A DNA stretch of 64,000 nucleotides from Acidobacteriota bacterium (GCA_013289955.1 JABCYZ010000029.1:1-64000), one strand, 5' to 3'. Shown: positions 41,863 to 51,659, counted from the first letter of the stretch. Numbers and translations: made by a program. Notes: generated by a model from the sequence alone, not told the origin.

Positions 41863-42488
41863 CAGCTTTCGGCCGCGCCCCAATTCGCCCACGGGCGACA
41901 AGAGCGTCCCTCCGCCGAGCGGCGTCTTACTTTTTTCTCGTGGTTGGTCTCCTTGCCCTCGGTTATACCGCGTACGTCGTAGTGGACGCTCACGCCTATC
42001 AGGCGTACGAACAGTCGAAATTTGAAGCTGCCAGTCCCTCGGATGCCCCGCGCCTCCTCGTTGAAGGTGGAGTGATTGGCGAAATCGAAGTCGCTCGGTT
42101 GCATCTGAAAGCTATCGTCGTTCAGGGGGACTCGCACACGCTTTTGCGACGTGCCGTCGGCCACATCCCCGAAACGGCCCTGCCTGGAGCAACGGGCAAT
42201 GTCGTTCTAGCCGGCCATCGCGACACTTTTTTCCGTCCTCTCCGCAATATTCGTTTAGGCGATACGATCACGCTCAAAACACCCGAGGGCGCTTTTCAAT
42301 ATCTTGTGGAATCTACCGAAGTCGTGCCTGCCACCGACACGCAAGTCTTGAACTCCTCGAGCGGCCGCATCTTGACGCTGCTCACCTGCTTTCCCTTTGA
42401 CTATTTAGGCCCGGCTCCGAGCCGCTTTGTCGTCCGCGCACGCCAACTTGTTGCGCCCTCACCCGATTCTCCCCCAGCTCATTACTAG
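41859..42488 (+). CDS. Sortase (class D-like)
   Basis: A 209-aa protein. One N-terminal membrane helix (AASYFFLVVGLLALGYTAYV), then the sortase beta-barrel with catalytic His120 in VVLAGHRDTFF, Cys177 in ILTLLTC and Arg189 in APSRFVV. These give the His/Cys/Arg triad. The short size and TLLTC fit class D-type sortases. It is coupled to the VWA gene, and the LPQTA protein lies just upstream, so a small pathway of one sortase and one substrate is likely. Confidence 0.88.
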   Translation: MTAFGRAPIRPRATRASLRRAASYFFLVVGLLALGYTAYVVVDAHAYQAYEQSKFEAASPSDAPRLLVEGGVIGEIEVARLHLKAIVVQGDSHTLLRRAVGHIPETALPGATGNVVLAGHRDTFFRPLRNIRLGDTITLKTPEGAFQYLVESTEVVPATDTQVLNSSSGRILTLLTCFPFDYLGPAPSRFVVRARQLVAPSPDSPPAHY

Positions 42489-42653
42489 GATCCAAGAAAT
42501 GCCCTGCCTCCCCAAGAAGCGATCTTTAGACCATCGTTTTTTTTCGCCCGGTTTTCGCTCGATCCCAAATTGGAACAATCATCAAAGATGTGCACTAGTG
42601 GACAGACGCTTCGTCTCAACACGGCTACTATCTTTCTGCAGTGAGTCAAATTT

Positions 42654-42878
42654 ATGAAACCGCTCTCTCTCGCCGGAATAGTCTTGATAGTTTTGGGTGC
42701 TCTGGCACTCGCCTATCACGGTTTCAATTACACCCGTCGCGATCACGTCATGGATGTGGGTCCAATGCATGTCACAACGGAGTCGCAAGACAGAATTCCT
42801 GTGCCACCAATCCTCGGAGGGCTCGCGCTCGTCGGGGGTATCGCTTTGCTGGTTGTTGGGGGCAAGAAAGGTTCTTAG
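42654..42878 (+). CDS. Small two-TM membrane protein
   Basis: A 74-aa protein: LAGIVLIVLGALALAYHGF, then a soluble loop with HVMDVGPMHVTTESQDRIPV, then ILGGLALVGGIALLVVGGKK. The pattern is widespread among environmental bacteria and sometimes annotated near DUF3185; no function known. Confidence 0.7.
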   Translation: MKPLSLAGIVLIVLGALALAYHGFNYTRRDHVMDVGPMHVTTESQDRIPVPPILGGLALVGGIALLVVGGKKGS

Positions 42879-43017
42879 TTCCAATCTGCTGGAGTGCCCG
42901 CCTGAGAGTCGGGTAACGCATAACCCTCTTACGCATGGAATCGTGTTGAAGGTCCTTCAACAGCGAATTTTGTAGAAGCACAAATTTAGAAACGAAGTTT
43001 AGACCGGGAGGTCAGTG

Positions 43018-43728
43018 ATGAAGAAATTGTTGGTTACCGCAGTATGTCTTACGTTCGCAGCGGGCGCAGTTTATGCCCACAAGCTAAACAAGGAACAACG
43101 GCGCCTCGAAGAGTGCGGCGTTGTCATGTCAGAAATTCTACACGTTCCAGACGACATTCCTCGCGATCTTCTGAACAAGGCCGAGTGCGTCATTGTGATT
43201 CCGAGCGTCAAGAAATTGGCTTTCGGTATCGGCGCGGAGTACGGCCGCGGCGCGATGGTTTGCCGCACCGGCGAGCATTTCCGCGGACCATGGGGAGCAC
43301 CGGCGATGTACGCACTTGAGGGCGCCAGCATCGGCTTCCAGATCGGCGGAGAAGGAACGGACTTGGTTCTTCTCGTCATGAATGGCCGAGGCATGGATTC
43401 CATCCTTAGCAGCAAGGTCAAGTTGGGCGGCGACGCTTCCGTTGCAGCCGGACCAAAGGGACGTACAGCTTCCGCGGATACCGACGCTTGGATGCGCGCC
43501 GAGATCCTCAGCTATTCGCGCTCTCAGGGAGTTTTTGCTGGTATTTCCCTCGAAGGCTCCACGATTCGCCCCGATGATGACGCCAGTGCGGACGTCTACG
43601 GTCACCCGATGAAGGCCAGCGAAATCGTTCGCGGCGAGCATACCGGCGTGCCGGAAACAGGCCGTCGTCTCGTCAATGTTCTGGAGAAGCATTCGCCAGT
43701 CAACGAATCAGAACGCGCTTCCAATTAA
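43018..43728 (+). CDS. Ysc84/SYLF-domain lipid-binding protein
   Basis: A 236-aa protein. Signal peptide (MKKLLVTAVCLTFAAGAVYA), then the SYLF/Ysc84 domain: IPRDLLNKAECVIVIPSVKK, GAEYGRGAMVCRTG, GFQIGGEGTDLVLLVMN and a final MRAEILSYSRSQGVFAGISL. The domain binds phosphoinositides in eukaryotes; bacterial exported versions have unknown lipids. GGGAGG favours the ATG at 43018 over the GTG at 43015. A strong terminator follows. Confidence 0.85.
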   Translation: MKKLLVTAVCLTFAAGAVYAHKLNKEQRRLEECGVVMSEILHVPDDIPRDLLNKAECVIVIPSVKKLAFGIGAEYGRGAMVCRTGEHFRGPWGAPAMYALEGASIGFQIGGEGTDLVLLVMNGRGMDSILSSKVKLGGDASVAAGPKGRTASADTDAWMRAEILSYSRSQGVFAGISLEGSTIRPDDDASADVYGHPMKASEIVRGEHTGVPETGRRLVNVLEKHSPVNESERASN

Positions 43729-43743
43729 TAGGTGGCTGTGAAC

Positions 43744-43778
43744 AATTCGCCGGGATTTTTCTCGTCCCGGCGAATTTT
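43744..43778 (+). terminator. Rho-independent terminator after the SYLF gene
   Basis: AATTCGCCGGGA (43744-43755) and TCCCGGCGAATT (43765-43776) form a perfect 12-bp stem, followed by TTCATTT. The AT-rich stem base makes it usable in both directions. Confidence 0.8.
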
Positions 43779-43970
43779 CATTTCCAGAAGCGGATTTCAC
43801 GGAGTGCGCGCGAGCGGAGTGAGCCGGCGAAACTTGGGTAGAGGCTGTCTCGAGAGGTCAGACTACTGCTACCATCCTCGGCATTGCAATCTCGCCTCTA
43901 ATATTCTTACCTAAATGGCAGGTTGCTGCCTCGGATCTTGCCGAACCAGCTTAAGACCGGCCGCTTTTCA

Positions 43971-44996
43971 CTACTTGTGACGCCGATCGTTAGCGTGTTC
44001 CGCATGGCCGTTGGCATCGAGCCAGGTCAGGAGCGAGCGAATACTGCCATGCGCCAAAGCGATACTCGAATCGGCGGCGCCGTAATAGAGGTTGATGGTG
44101 TCCCCGTCTGCGGCCACCGTATAGCCGCAAGGAAAAACAACATCTTGCACATCACCGTGACGTTCGTAGTCTGCCTCCGGGGCAAACATCCAGGAATCCC
44201 CTCGGATGATGCATTTCTCAGGTTGCTCCAGGTCGAAGAGAGCTAGACCCAATCGGTAGATCGAACTCGAAGGCGTCCTTCGCACTCCGTGATAAATCAT
44301 TAGCCAGCCCCGGGAAGTTTCAATGGGGGGTGGTGACATACCAATCTTGTTCGCATCCCACCAAGCGCCTCGCCGGGCTTCCAGCATGAGTTTGTGATTT
44401 CCCCAGTATCGCAAATCGGGAGAGTAGGAGATCCAAACGTGAGCTCCGAGAGGCGTCATAGGCCGGTGGATCAATGCCCAGAATCCCCCGATCCTTCGCG
44501 GGAGAAGCGCAGCGTCTTTGTCATCTGGTGACATGACGACGCCCAGCCGTTCAAAACTGCGGAAGTCGCCTGTCAGCGCCAGCGAGACTCCGGGACCTCC
44601 TCGGGAATAGGACGTGTAGGCCACGGCATATTTCTTGAGTTCCGGAACGTAGGTAATGCGGGGGTCCTCAATGCCCCAGATTTCTTCCGGGTAGCGCTCC
44701 CCATCGGGCAGCAGAGTTGGCTCCTTATCGATCTGCCAATCGTCAACGCCGTTCACCGAACGGGCCGCGCACAGGTGCGAGAGTCCGCGGCGATCTTCCA
44801 CCCGGCAAAGCAGCAGCGTGGAACCATCCGGCAGCCGCGTTGCTCCGGCGTTAAAAACGCTGTTGATGGAGTACGGCCAATCCTTTCCCGTCAAAATCGG
44901 GTTACCGGCGTGCCGCTCAAATAGCGTTTCGTATTGGTTCATCTTCGCGGAGATGGTGATCACGTTCATGCCGTAGGCTCCCACAATTCTTCTCAA
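43971..44996 (-). CDS. GH130 glycoside phosphorylase-like protein
   Basis: A 341-aa protein. NPILTGKDWPY, VFNAGATRLPDGSTLLLCRV, GIEDPRITYVPELKKYAVAY and GWLMIYHG are the blades of the GH130 five-bladed propeller; the Asp in EDPR is the usual general acid. Family members phosphorolyse beta-mannosides using inorganic phosphate. It lies 24 bases after the glycosyltransferase gene on the same strand, as in known gene pairs of this type. The start may be the later ATG giving MNQYETL. Confidence 0.85.
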   Translation of the reverse strand: MRRIVGAYGMNVITISAKMNQYETLFERHAGNPILTGKDWPYSINSVFNAGATRLPDGSTLLLCRVEDRRGLSHLCAARSVNGVDDWQIDKEPTLLPDGERYPEEIWGIEDPRITYVPELKKYAVAYTSYSRGGPGVSLALTGDFRSFERLGVVMSPDDKDAALLPRRIGGFWALIHRPMTPLGAHVWISYSPDLRYWGNHKLMLEARRGAWWDANKIGMSPPPIETSRGWLMIYHGVRRTPSSSIYRLGLALFDLEQPEKCIIRGDSWMFAPEADYERHGDVQDVVFPCGYTVAADGDTINLYYGAADSSIALAHGSIRSLLTWLDANGHAEHANDRRHK

Positions 44997-45020
44997 GTTC
45001 TCAAATGACTGACAGACGCT

Positions 45021-47399
45021 TCAGATCTGTTTCCCTGTACCGTCGTATTCTTCCACTTGACGCATTTCCAAAAGCGCCATCAAGAACGACAGCGTGGATT
45101 CAGCGCCCTGATTTTCATTGGCGCGGTCGGGATGTAGCCCGTCTCTACAGCCGCCCGTGGCTGGATCGTAGAGAGCGATCTGAAGATCGTTGTCTCCCAG
45201 GAACCAATTGAAGGCGGACCATGCCTCCTTGCGCCAGCGGCCCTTTCCAGTGGCGCGATAGGCTTGCAAGCACGCCGACACTTCGGCGCAGGCCTCCACA
45301 GGTTGCTGATCGAACCGGGCCTTTTCGGTTGTCTTGGAATAAAATCCCTCCGAGCCGATCGGCACGAAATGACCCTTGATGTCGCAACGCTGAATCGAGA
45401 CCAGCCACTCTAACGCTTCCAGTCCGGCCGATACCATCTCCTCGTTCCCGGAGCGCAGTCCCGCCCGCAGCAAAGCCTGGGGCAATCGCGCATTGGAATA
45501 GGAGAGCCCATTTTCAAACCACTTCCAATCGTCGGATCGGTGGGCACGGTAGGAGTTCAGAAGTCGATTTGCCAGTACCTCCGAGGCACTTAAAGCCGCG
45601 CGGTCGCCCGGAAACGAGTCGAGATACTCTTGCAGACCCAGCAACGCGAAAGCGCACGCGCGCGGACTCTTGAATTCGACGGCGGCAGGGATGGCGAGTT
45701 CAAACATACGGCCTGCAGCTCCGCGCAATCCCGCGTTCTTCGACCGGCCCAGAACGGTTCCCAGTCCCCACAGCGCTCGCCCATGACTGTCTTCTGAGCC
45801 TTCGACCTCATGCCATTGGCATTCGTAGGTTAGCGAATTGCGAAAACGTTTGGTCAGGGGATCAAAAGCATGCCACAAGAAAGCCAGATATCGGGAGGCC
45901 AGGTCGGCCGAGTTCGCAGGTGCGTGGACCCCAATCTCTTCCAAAAGCGTTGTTACAATCAAAGCCCGGGCATTGTCATCGGTCGAATAACCTTCCGGGT
46001 AGTTTGGGACGACAAACACGGCATGCTCGACCATGCCGGTATGGTCTGTCATTCGATACAGGTGATCCAGCTTGAGAGCGGGCAGCCTGTCGAGTTTTTT
46101 TTCCGTGTTTTGCGCGGAAAATGTGGCGCGCGGGTTGCGAAGCCTCTCATTGTAGATGCTTTCAAAACTCTTCATATACTTTTGGGCAACGCGGCTCCAT
46201 ACCATGTCCCTTGCGTAAAGATAGGCGCGCTTGCGCATGGCGTGTCTTGCCGTGCCGTTGTCCAGAAGTTCCACGGTCTTGGCAGCGATCGCTTCCGGAT
46301 CATCAAAAGGAACAAGCGCCCCGCGCTCGTCATTTAAAAGCTCGACAGCATGCAGGTAAGGCGTCGAAATGATCGCTTTGCCAGCGCTCAAAGCATACGC
46401 GAGCGTGCCCGAAACAACCTGTGCCTTGTGTTTGTACGGCGTGATGTAAATGTCGGCCGCACCGATCAATTCAACCATTTCTTGCGGACTAACGAAGCGG
46501 TTGCGGAAGATGACGCTGTCCTCAACCCCGAGTTCCTTCGCCAGGTTCAGCAGGTAGTGCCGGTATTTGTCGCCTTCCTTTCGCAGTATATGGGGGTGCG
46601 TAACGCCGGAAACCATGTAAACCACATTACCGTGCCGCTCAAGGATTTTCGGCAGCGCTTTTATGACGTTCTCGATTCCTTTATTCGGCGAGAGCAGCCC
46701 GAACGTCAGCAGAACCTCTTTCCCCTCCGTCCCGAACGCGTCTTTGTAAAAACTCGGGTCGGTGAACGGCAGATCGGGAATGCCATGTGGAATCAGATCG
46801 ATCTTTTCGGCGGGAACTTGAAACACCTCTTGCAGGATCGTCGCTGACTGCTGGCTCATCACGATCAGGCGGTCCGAGAGCGTCGCAATTTCCTCCATTA
46901 CCCTCCGCTGGTCGGTATTTGGCTCACGCAGGACGGTGTGCAACGTCGTTGCGAACGGCATCCGCAGTCGTCGCAGAAGCTCGAGAATATGCGAGCCGGC
47001 GAGGCCTCCGAAGATCCCGTATTCGTGCTGCAGGCAAACCAGATCGATGTTGCTGAAATTCAGGAAGTCCGCGGCCTGCCGGTAGGAAGCCAGATTATCT
47101 TCCGACAGCTCGAATCGCACTCTCGCGGGATACGCATAACCCTCTTCGGTGTCGTTGACCGGAAGCGCCAGCAGCTCTGTCGTGCCATATTCTGCGTGTA
47201 TTGCGTCGCACAGATCCGTCGTGAACGTCGCAATCCCGCATCGCCGCGGAAGATAATTCCCCACGATCGCGATTCTATTGGGAAGTGCCGGGTGAGGCTG
47301 AAGAGGTTTCGGCGCTATGGGAGCATCTTCCAACACGAGCGATTGGATTTCGATCAGCGTTTCAGTTTCCGCGGGAGATATTATTTTCGGCAGCGACAT
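45021..47399 (-). CDS. GT4 glycosyltransferase fused to an alpha/alpha-barrel domain
   Basis: A 792-aa protein. Residues about 40-410 form a GT-B fold: AIVGNYLPRRCGIATFTTDL, LVCLQHEYGIFGG, LLTFGLLSPNKGIENVIKAL and VSGTLAYALSAGKAIISTPY, as in GT4 enzymes. The rest (about 430-790) is helical with DNARALIVTTLLEEIG, PQALLRAGLRSGNEEM and ACAEVSACLQAYRATGKGRW, typical of an alpha/alpha six-hairpin glycosidase-like domain. The fusion probably acts on one polysaccharide or mannoside. It is coupled to the GH130 gene. Confidence 0.85.
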   Translation of the reverse strand: MSLPKIISPAETETLIEIQSLVLEDAPIAPKPLQPHPALPNRIAIVGNYLPRRCGIATFTTDLCDAIHAEYGTTELLALPVNDTEEGYAYPARVRFELSEDNLASYRQAADFLNFSNIDLVCLQHEYGIFGGLAGSHILELLRRLRMPFATTLHTVLREPNTDQRRVMEEIATLSDRLIVMSQQSATILQEVFQVPAEKIDLIPHGIPDLPFTDPSFYKDAFGTEGKEVLLTFGLLSPNKGIENVIKALPKILERHGNVVYMVSGVTHPHILRKEGDKYRHYLLNLAKELGVEDSVIFRNRFVSPQEMVELIGAADIYITPYKHKAQVVSGTLAYALSAGKAIISTPYLHAVELLNDERGALVPFDDPEAIAAKTVELLDNGTARHAMRKRAYLYARDMVWSRVAQKYMKSFESIYNERLRNPRATFSAQNTEKKLDRLPALKLDHLYRMTDHTGMVEHAVFVVPNYPEGYSTDDNARALIVTTLLEEIGVHAPANSADLASRYLAFLWHAFDPLTKRFRNSLTYECQWHEVEGSEDSHGRALWGLGTVLGRSKNAGLRGAAGRMFELAIPAAVEFKSPRACAFALLGLQEYLDSFPGDRAALSASEVLANRLLNSYRAHRSDDWKWFENGLSYSNARLPQALLRAGLRSGNEEMVSAGLEALEWLVSIQRCDIKGHFVPIGSEGFYSKTTEKARFDQQPVEACAEVSACLQAYRATGKGRWRKEAWSAFNWFLGDNDLQIALYDPATGGCRDGLHPDRANENQGAESTLSFLMALLEMRQVEEYDGTGKQI

Positions 47400-47541
47400 T
47401 CGATTTCCTTTGAATCCACGGCTTACGGAAGAATCACCCCACAGCCGCCGAAGAAGTGCTCACTGCTGGCTGGGGTTGAACGCCGGACTTTATCCGCAGA
47501 ATCTGAACCGTCTCCCGCTTGCCGGAGGGATGCGGGCCGCT

Positions 47542-48225
47542 TTACTCGTGCAATACCACGGTCAGCAAGGACTTATTGACCTTGATTTTCCCGTTGTATT
47601 CGATGAAGCCCAGCTTTCTGAATTTGTTCATGAAGAAATTCACACGCGAACGCGTGGTTCCGACCATGCTCGCCAGCGTCTCCTGCGAAACCTTCGGCAA
47701 GGTGCGAACGGGCTGGTCTTGTTTTCCATAGCGCGCGAGCAGCAACAGCGTGCGCGCCAGCCGCTTTTCGCTGGAGTTGAAAAGCTGATCAACGAGATCC
47801 TCTTCGACCCGGATGTTATGCGCCAGCATATACCGGATGAAATGGTCCGATAACTCTTGCTCGGTATGGAGAACGCGTAGCAGTTCGTCCTTTTCAATGA
47901 CCAAAAGGGTGGTCGGCGTAATCGCCGTTGCTGTACCCATCCGAACCGTCTGGCCTGCCATGCATCCTTCGCCAAAAAAATCCGTCGGGCCAAACATCGC
48001 GACCACCGCTTCTTTTCCGGACCCGTTCACCACGGAGAACTTCACGCCGCCCTTTTGGACATACATGACGCTATCTGCGCCATCCCCCTGCGAGAAGATC
48101 GATTCGTTTCTCCGGTATTCAGCAATTCTTCGCGACACTCCTGCGGTATCCAGAAACACTTGTGGATCGAAGATGTTTGCCCGTCCGTTTGTCCTGCTGT
48201 TTGTCTTGCGTAGTTGTGCTTTCAT
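47542..48225 (-). CDS. Crp/Fnr-family transcription regulator (second copy)
   Basis: A 227-aa protein. A cyclic-nucleotide-binding-like domain (GPTDFFGEGCMAGQ) and a winged helix SQETLASMVGTTRSRVNFFM. Very similar to the regulator at 35049-35729 in both domains, including the linker helix EEDLVDQLFNSSEKRLARTL. The ATG at 48225 is chosen; an Arg-rich extension further upstream is not supported. It may regulate the glycosyltransferase pair beside it or distant genes. Confidence 0.85.
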   Translation of the reverse strand: MKAQLRKTNSRTNGRANIFDPQVFLDTAGVSRRIAEYRRNESIFSQGDGADSVMYVQKGGVKFSVVNGSGKEAVVAMFGPTDFFGEGCMAGQTVRMGTATAITPTTLLVIEKDELLRVLHTEQELSDHFIRYMLAHNIRVEEDLVDQLFNSSEKRLARTLLLLARYGKQDQPVRTLPKVSQETLASMVGTTRSRVNFFMNKFRKLGFIEYNGKIKVNKSLLTVVLHE

Positions 48226-48506
48226 CTTCAAGCCTAAACGCCCTCGTTCCAGGCGCTTTCGCTCGCCCTCCCGACGGTACCAAAAAGAACCCACACAAAA
48301 CTGTGCAAAACAGGACAGCGCGCCACGCTGTCACCCTCTAAGATTGCTACAGAGACTGCGAGAAGGAACGACATTGGCCGGTACCAGGGCTGGGACGGGC
48401 AGAATCCTTCCCCTCGCCGTCTCTTTCTTTCCGATTTCCAAGGTGCGTTTCCCCTCACATCACGAGCCAATCGAGTTTTTGCCTATACCGGTCCCGGAAA
48501 GTTCAA

Positions 48507-49025
48507 ATGTCAGCCAACACTACGTCTGCAACCATTTTCATCAGGGAAAACGCACTTTTGCCAGCGGGCTTGGCGCTTGAGACAGCAGCGTTTTTACCGG
48601 GGTGGCTAGCCGTTCAGAAACTCGATGGGCACGGCGTGTCTCGCAAAATTGCAGGTGCCCGGTGGAACTTCTTCTTTCTGGCTGGCGCGATCAGCGCAAC
48701 GGTCATTGGCCGCAATGGACCAGCAACGATGCAGAAAGCTGTCAAACTCATTTTGGCAAAACGGCCAGGCCAGAACTATAACGCCCTGCAAATTGCGAGA
48801 GTTGTTCCAAGAAGTTTTCTTGGAATTCCTTATGTACGCGTCTCCGCCCACTCCCGCCACATTCAGGAAGGCATGTATCTGGTGCCGGCGCCGAATTTTC
48901 GCCTCGGGGATGCAGCCGTCTTGACGCCAGCTCTCGCGCCGGCAATGGCTTTGGGCCATCAGGAAAATGTGCATTCGCAAAATGCTGCCGCAACGCCACA
49001 CGAAGCCATAATCTCGAACTCTTAG
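48507..49025 (+). CDS. Conserved hypothetical protein
   Basis: A 172-aa protein. Central part RWNFFFLAGAISATVIGRNG, then AVKLILAKRPGQNYNALQI and RVVPRSFLGIPYVRVSAHSR. This segment seems conserved among acidobacterial proteins of unknown role. The C-terminus is low complexity. No clear signal peptide. Confidence 0.6.
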   Translation: MSANTTSATIFIRENALLPAGLALETAAFLPGWLAVQKLDGHGVSRKIAGARWNFFFLAGAISATVIGRNGPATMQKAVKLILAKRPGQNYNALQIARVVPRSFLGIPYVRVSAHSRHIQEGMYLVPAPNFRLGDAAVLTPALAPAMALGHQENVHSQNAAATPHEAIISNS

Positions 49026-49046
49026 CCATTTGCTGGAGGCATCAAG

Positions 49047-49721
49047 GTGAAAACAGTCCGCTGGTCCATTTTTTTCGTCGCTATCCTGCTTCTCTGGCCT
49101 CCCCTGCTTCGTTCACAGGATTATTCCAACTACCGTGGTTTTGCGCTCGGCACTAGCCTTACCGCCGTGCTGAAACAGACGGACCAGAAGTTGCTGGACG
49201 TAAACGTCACTCACAGCAGTCCGTCGCTGTTTCAGGAAGTCACCTGGTGGCCGCCGAACGTTCCCGGTCCTTCCTACCGAACGGACAGCGTCGAGCAGAT
49301 CCTCTTCTCATTTCACAACGGCTCTCTTTACAAAATGTCCGTGACCTATGATCAAGCTTCGACGGAGGGTCTCACTGCGGGCGACATGATGAAATCCATT
49401 TCGGCAAAATACGGACCAGCCACTGGTGTTGCGCCGGTGGCCGATCCCCCGTCGAAAGCGGATTACGACGGGAAGGGAAGAACCGTCGCTTCGTGGGAAA
49501 ATTCGGAATACTCCTTCAATCTCGTCCATTCTTTCTTCAGCGACCGTTTTGGGCTCATCATCTACTCCAAGCAGGGCAATGCCGAAGCAGAGCTCGTCAT
49601 TGCGGAAGCTCTTCTCTCGGAGAAGCAAAACGGCCCCAAAAAAGCGGCCGAGCGCGCGAAAAAACAATCTGATGATCTCGAACTCGTTCGAGAGAAGAAC
49701 CAAAAGAGTTTTCGTCCGTAA
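49047..49721 (+). CDS. Secreted hypothetical protein
   Basis: A 224-aa protein. Signal peptide (IFFVAILLLWPPLLRSQ), then a soluble domain NYRGFALGTSLTAVLKQTDQ, DSVEQILFSFHNGSLYKMSV and YGPATG, and a charged coiled tail (AAERAKKQSDDLELVREKNQ). TGGAGG is well spaced for the GTG start at 49047. It is 21 bases after the previous gene. Periplasmic location is likely. Confidence 0.6.
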   Translation: MKTVRWSIFFVAILLLWPPLLRSQDYSNYRGFALGTSLTAVLKQTDQKLLDVNVTHSSPSLFQEVTWWPPNVPGPSYRTDSVEQILFSFHNGSLYKMSVTYDQASTEGLTAGDMMKSISAKYGPATGVAPVADPPSKADYDGKGRTVASWENSEYSFNLVHSFFSDRFGLIIYSKQGNAEAELVIAEALLSEKQNGPKKAAERAKKQSDDLELVREKNQKSFRP

Positions 49722-50006
49722 GGCCAGCCGGGAACAACAAAAGTCAGCAGCTGTCGTTTGGGAATGGGGTCGGCGTCAACTAGCAGCCGGTAAAAGACGC
49801 TTGCTCAGTCAGTTTGATAGGGTCATTGCGAGAACGCATTTGACTTTCTGATGTTTCGCAGTGAAAGCCAAAAGTATTGACTAATTCTCGCGCGCGACTG
49901 GGTCTTCCTTGCGGTCTGGATGGTCTCTAAAAGTGTGCACTTCCGCACAGTATTCGCGCGCTAATAGATGCATACTTTGGCTCTCGCGGTTTTTCGAAGG
50001 AGACTC

Positions 50007-51641
50007 ATGCAAAATATTTCAAAGCTTTCGTTGGCACTCGCAATCACGCTAAGTGCTTCCGTGTACGGACAGGCACAAACGCAGACGCCCGCACAGCCGG
50101 GCGACCCCACACCGACTTACCGGTTGACCGTCGTCAGCCGCACGGCTCGCGCCGTGAGTTACAAACACCGCAGCGGCTCAACGCACGTGGATTTCCAAGG
50201 CACTGACCTCATGCCCAGCGCGAGAGGCGAGGCAAAAGTAGAAAGCAAGCGCGGAGCCCTGGGCATCGAAGCTGAATTTTCAGATCTGGACAGGCCTACA
50301 GCCTTCGGCAACGAATATCTCACTTACGTCATGTGGGCCATATCCCCGGAGGGCACTCCCGCCAATCTCGGGGAGGTTTTGGTCGGCGACAATCGCCGCA
50401 GCAAGCTTGATGTGACCACCGGTCTTCAGGCTTTCGCGCTCATCGTGACAGCCGAGCCCTATTACGCAGTGCGCCGCCCGAGCAATGTCGTGATCATGGA
50501 AAACGTGATTCGCCAGGACACGAAAGGAACGTCGGAAGTCGTGGACGCCAAGTATGAACTGATTGATCGCGGCGGCTATATACCGACGGGCTTCACCTTT
50601 GATCCTGTTGTATTGGACGCCAAGCTGCCGCTCGAATTTTTCGAGGCGCGCAATGCCGTGCGCATCGCCAAGTCCGCCGGAGCCGAGAGGTTTGCCAGCC
50701 CCAGCTACGAAAATGCCGTTCGCCAAATGAACGAAGCGGATGCGCTAGCCACCAGCCATCACGACAACAGGAAGGCGCTAATATCCGTCTCGCGCGAAAC
50801 GGTCCAGACAGCGGAAGACGCACGCGAAATCGCTACGAAGCGCATCGCGTCCGACCGCGCCGACTACGAACGCAACGCCTCAGCAAGCAAGGTAGCCAAC
50901 GCAGACGCTGCGACAGCCGATGCAGTTCGCGCTCGCGAGGAAGCCGACCGCAAGAAGCACGAAGCCGAAGCCGCTGCCGCACAAGCCCAGGGCGCCCAGG
51001 CCACCGCCGAGGCCGACGCTGACCGAAATCGGGCCGCCGCCGCCGCCGCCGATCGGCAAGCTCAAGAAGCCAAGAGCGCTCAGGCCACCGCCGAGGCCGA
51101 TTCGGAGAGGAACCGAGCCGCCGCAGCTTCCTCCGATTTGCAAGCTCAACAAGCCATCCATGACCGCGAAGAACTTCGCGCCAAGCTCCTTCAGCAGTTC
51201 AACCTGATTCTCGAGACTCGCGACACAGCCCGCGGCCTTGTCGTGAATATGTCGGATGTGCTCTTCGATAGCGGGCAATATACTCTGCGTCCGCTCGCAC
51301 GCGAGAAGCTGGCAAAAATCTCGGGCATCGTTCTAGCCTATCCAACCCTCATGCTGGCTGTGGAAGGAAACACGGACAGCGTGGGTACGGAACAGTTCAA
51401 CCAGACGCTTTCGGAGAAGCGCGCCGAAAGTGTCCGATCCTTTCTCACCAAGGAAGGCGTGCCGGAAGCTTCGACGACTGCCGAAGGATTCGGCAAGACT
51501 CGGCCGATCGCTTCCAACGATACCGTCGACGGGCGCCAGCAAAACAGGCGAGTCGAGCTGATTGTTTCTGGCGAAGTGATCGGAACGAAGGTTGTTGCGA
51601 TCGTGACACTGCCGGTAAGCGCGTCGTCCACGCCCCGCTAG
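50007..51641 (+). CDS. OmpA-family protein with Ala-rich coiled coil
   Basis: A 544-aa protein. Signal peptide, then a globular N-terminal part (about 30-240), then an Ala-rich coiled coil (about 270-410) with a repeat of about 26 residues (AQATAEAD, then RNRAAAA and QAQ). The C-terminal OmpA domain has VLFDSGQYTLRPLAREKL, EGNTDSVGTEQFNQTLSEKR and RRVELIV, which bind peptidoglycan. GAAGGAG fixes the start at 50007. It probably tethers an outer-membrane structure to the wall. A terminator follows. Confidence 0.88.
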   Translation: MQNISKLSLALAITLSASVYGQAQTQTPAQPGDPTPTYRLTVVSRTARAVSYKHRSGSTHVDFQGTDLMPSARGEAKVESKRGALGIEAEFSDLDRPTAFGNEYLTYVMWAISPEGTPANLGEVLVGDNRRSKLDVTTGLQAFALIVTAEPYYAVRRPSNVVIMENVIRQDTKGTSEVVDAKYELIDRGGYIPTGFTFDPVVLDAKLPLEFFEARNAVRIAKSAGAERFASPSYENAVRQMNEADALATSHHDNRKALISVSRETVQTAEDAREIATKRIASDRADYERNASASKVANADAATADAVRAREEADRKKHEAEAAAAQAQGAQATAEADADRNRAAAAAADRQAQEAKSAQATAEADSERNRAAAASSDLQAQQAIHDREELRAKLLQQFNLILETRDTARGLVVNMSDVLFDSGQYTLRPLAREKLAKISGIVLAYPTLMLAVEGNTDSVGTEQFNQTLSEKRAESVRSFLTKEGVPEASTTAEGFGKTRPIASNDTVDGRQQNRRVELIVSGEVIGTKVVAIVTLPVSASSTPR

Positions 51642-51659
51642 CCGCTCCCCAAACGAAAG

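Noticed and set aside
50920..51207. Pro-rich plus-strand frame
   Set aside because: Frame-shifted reading of the Ala-rich coiled-coil part of the OmpA gene.
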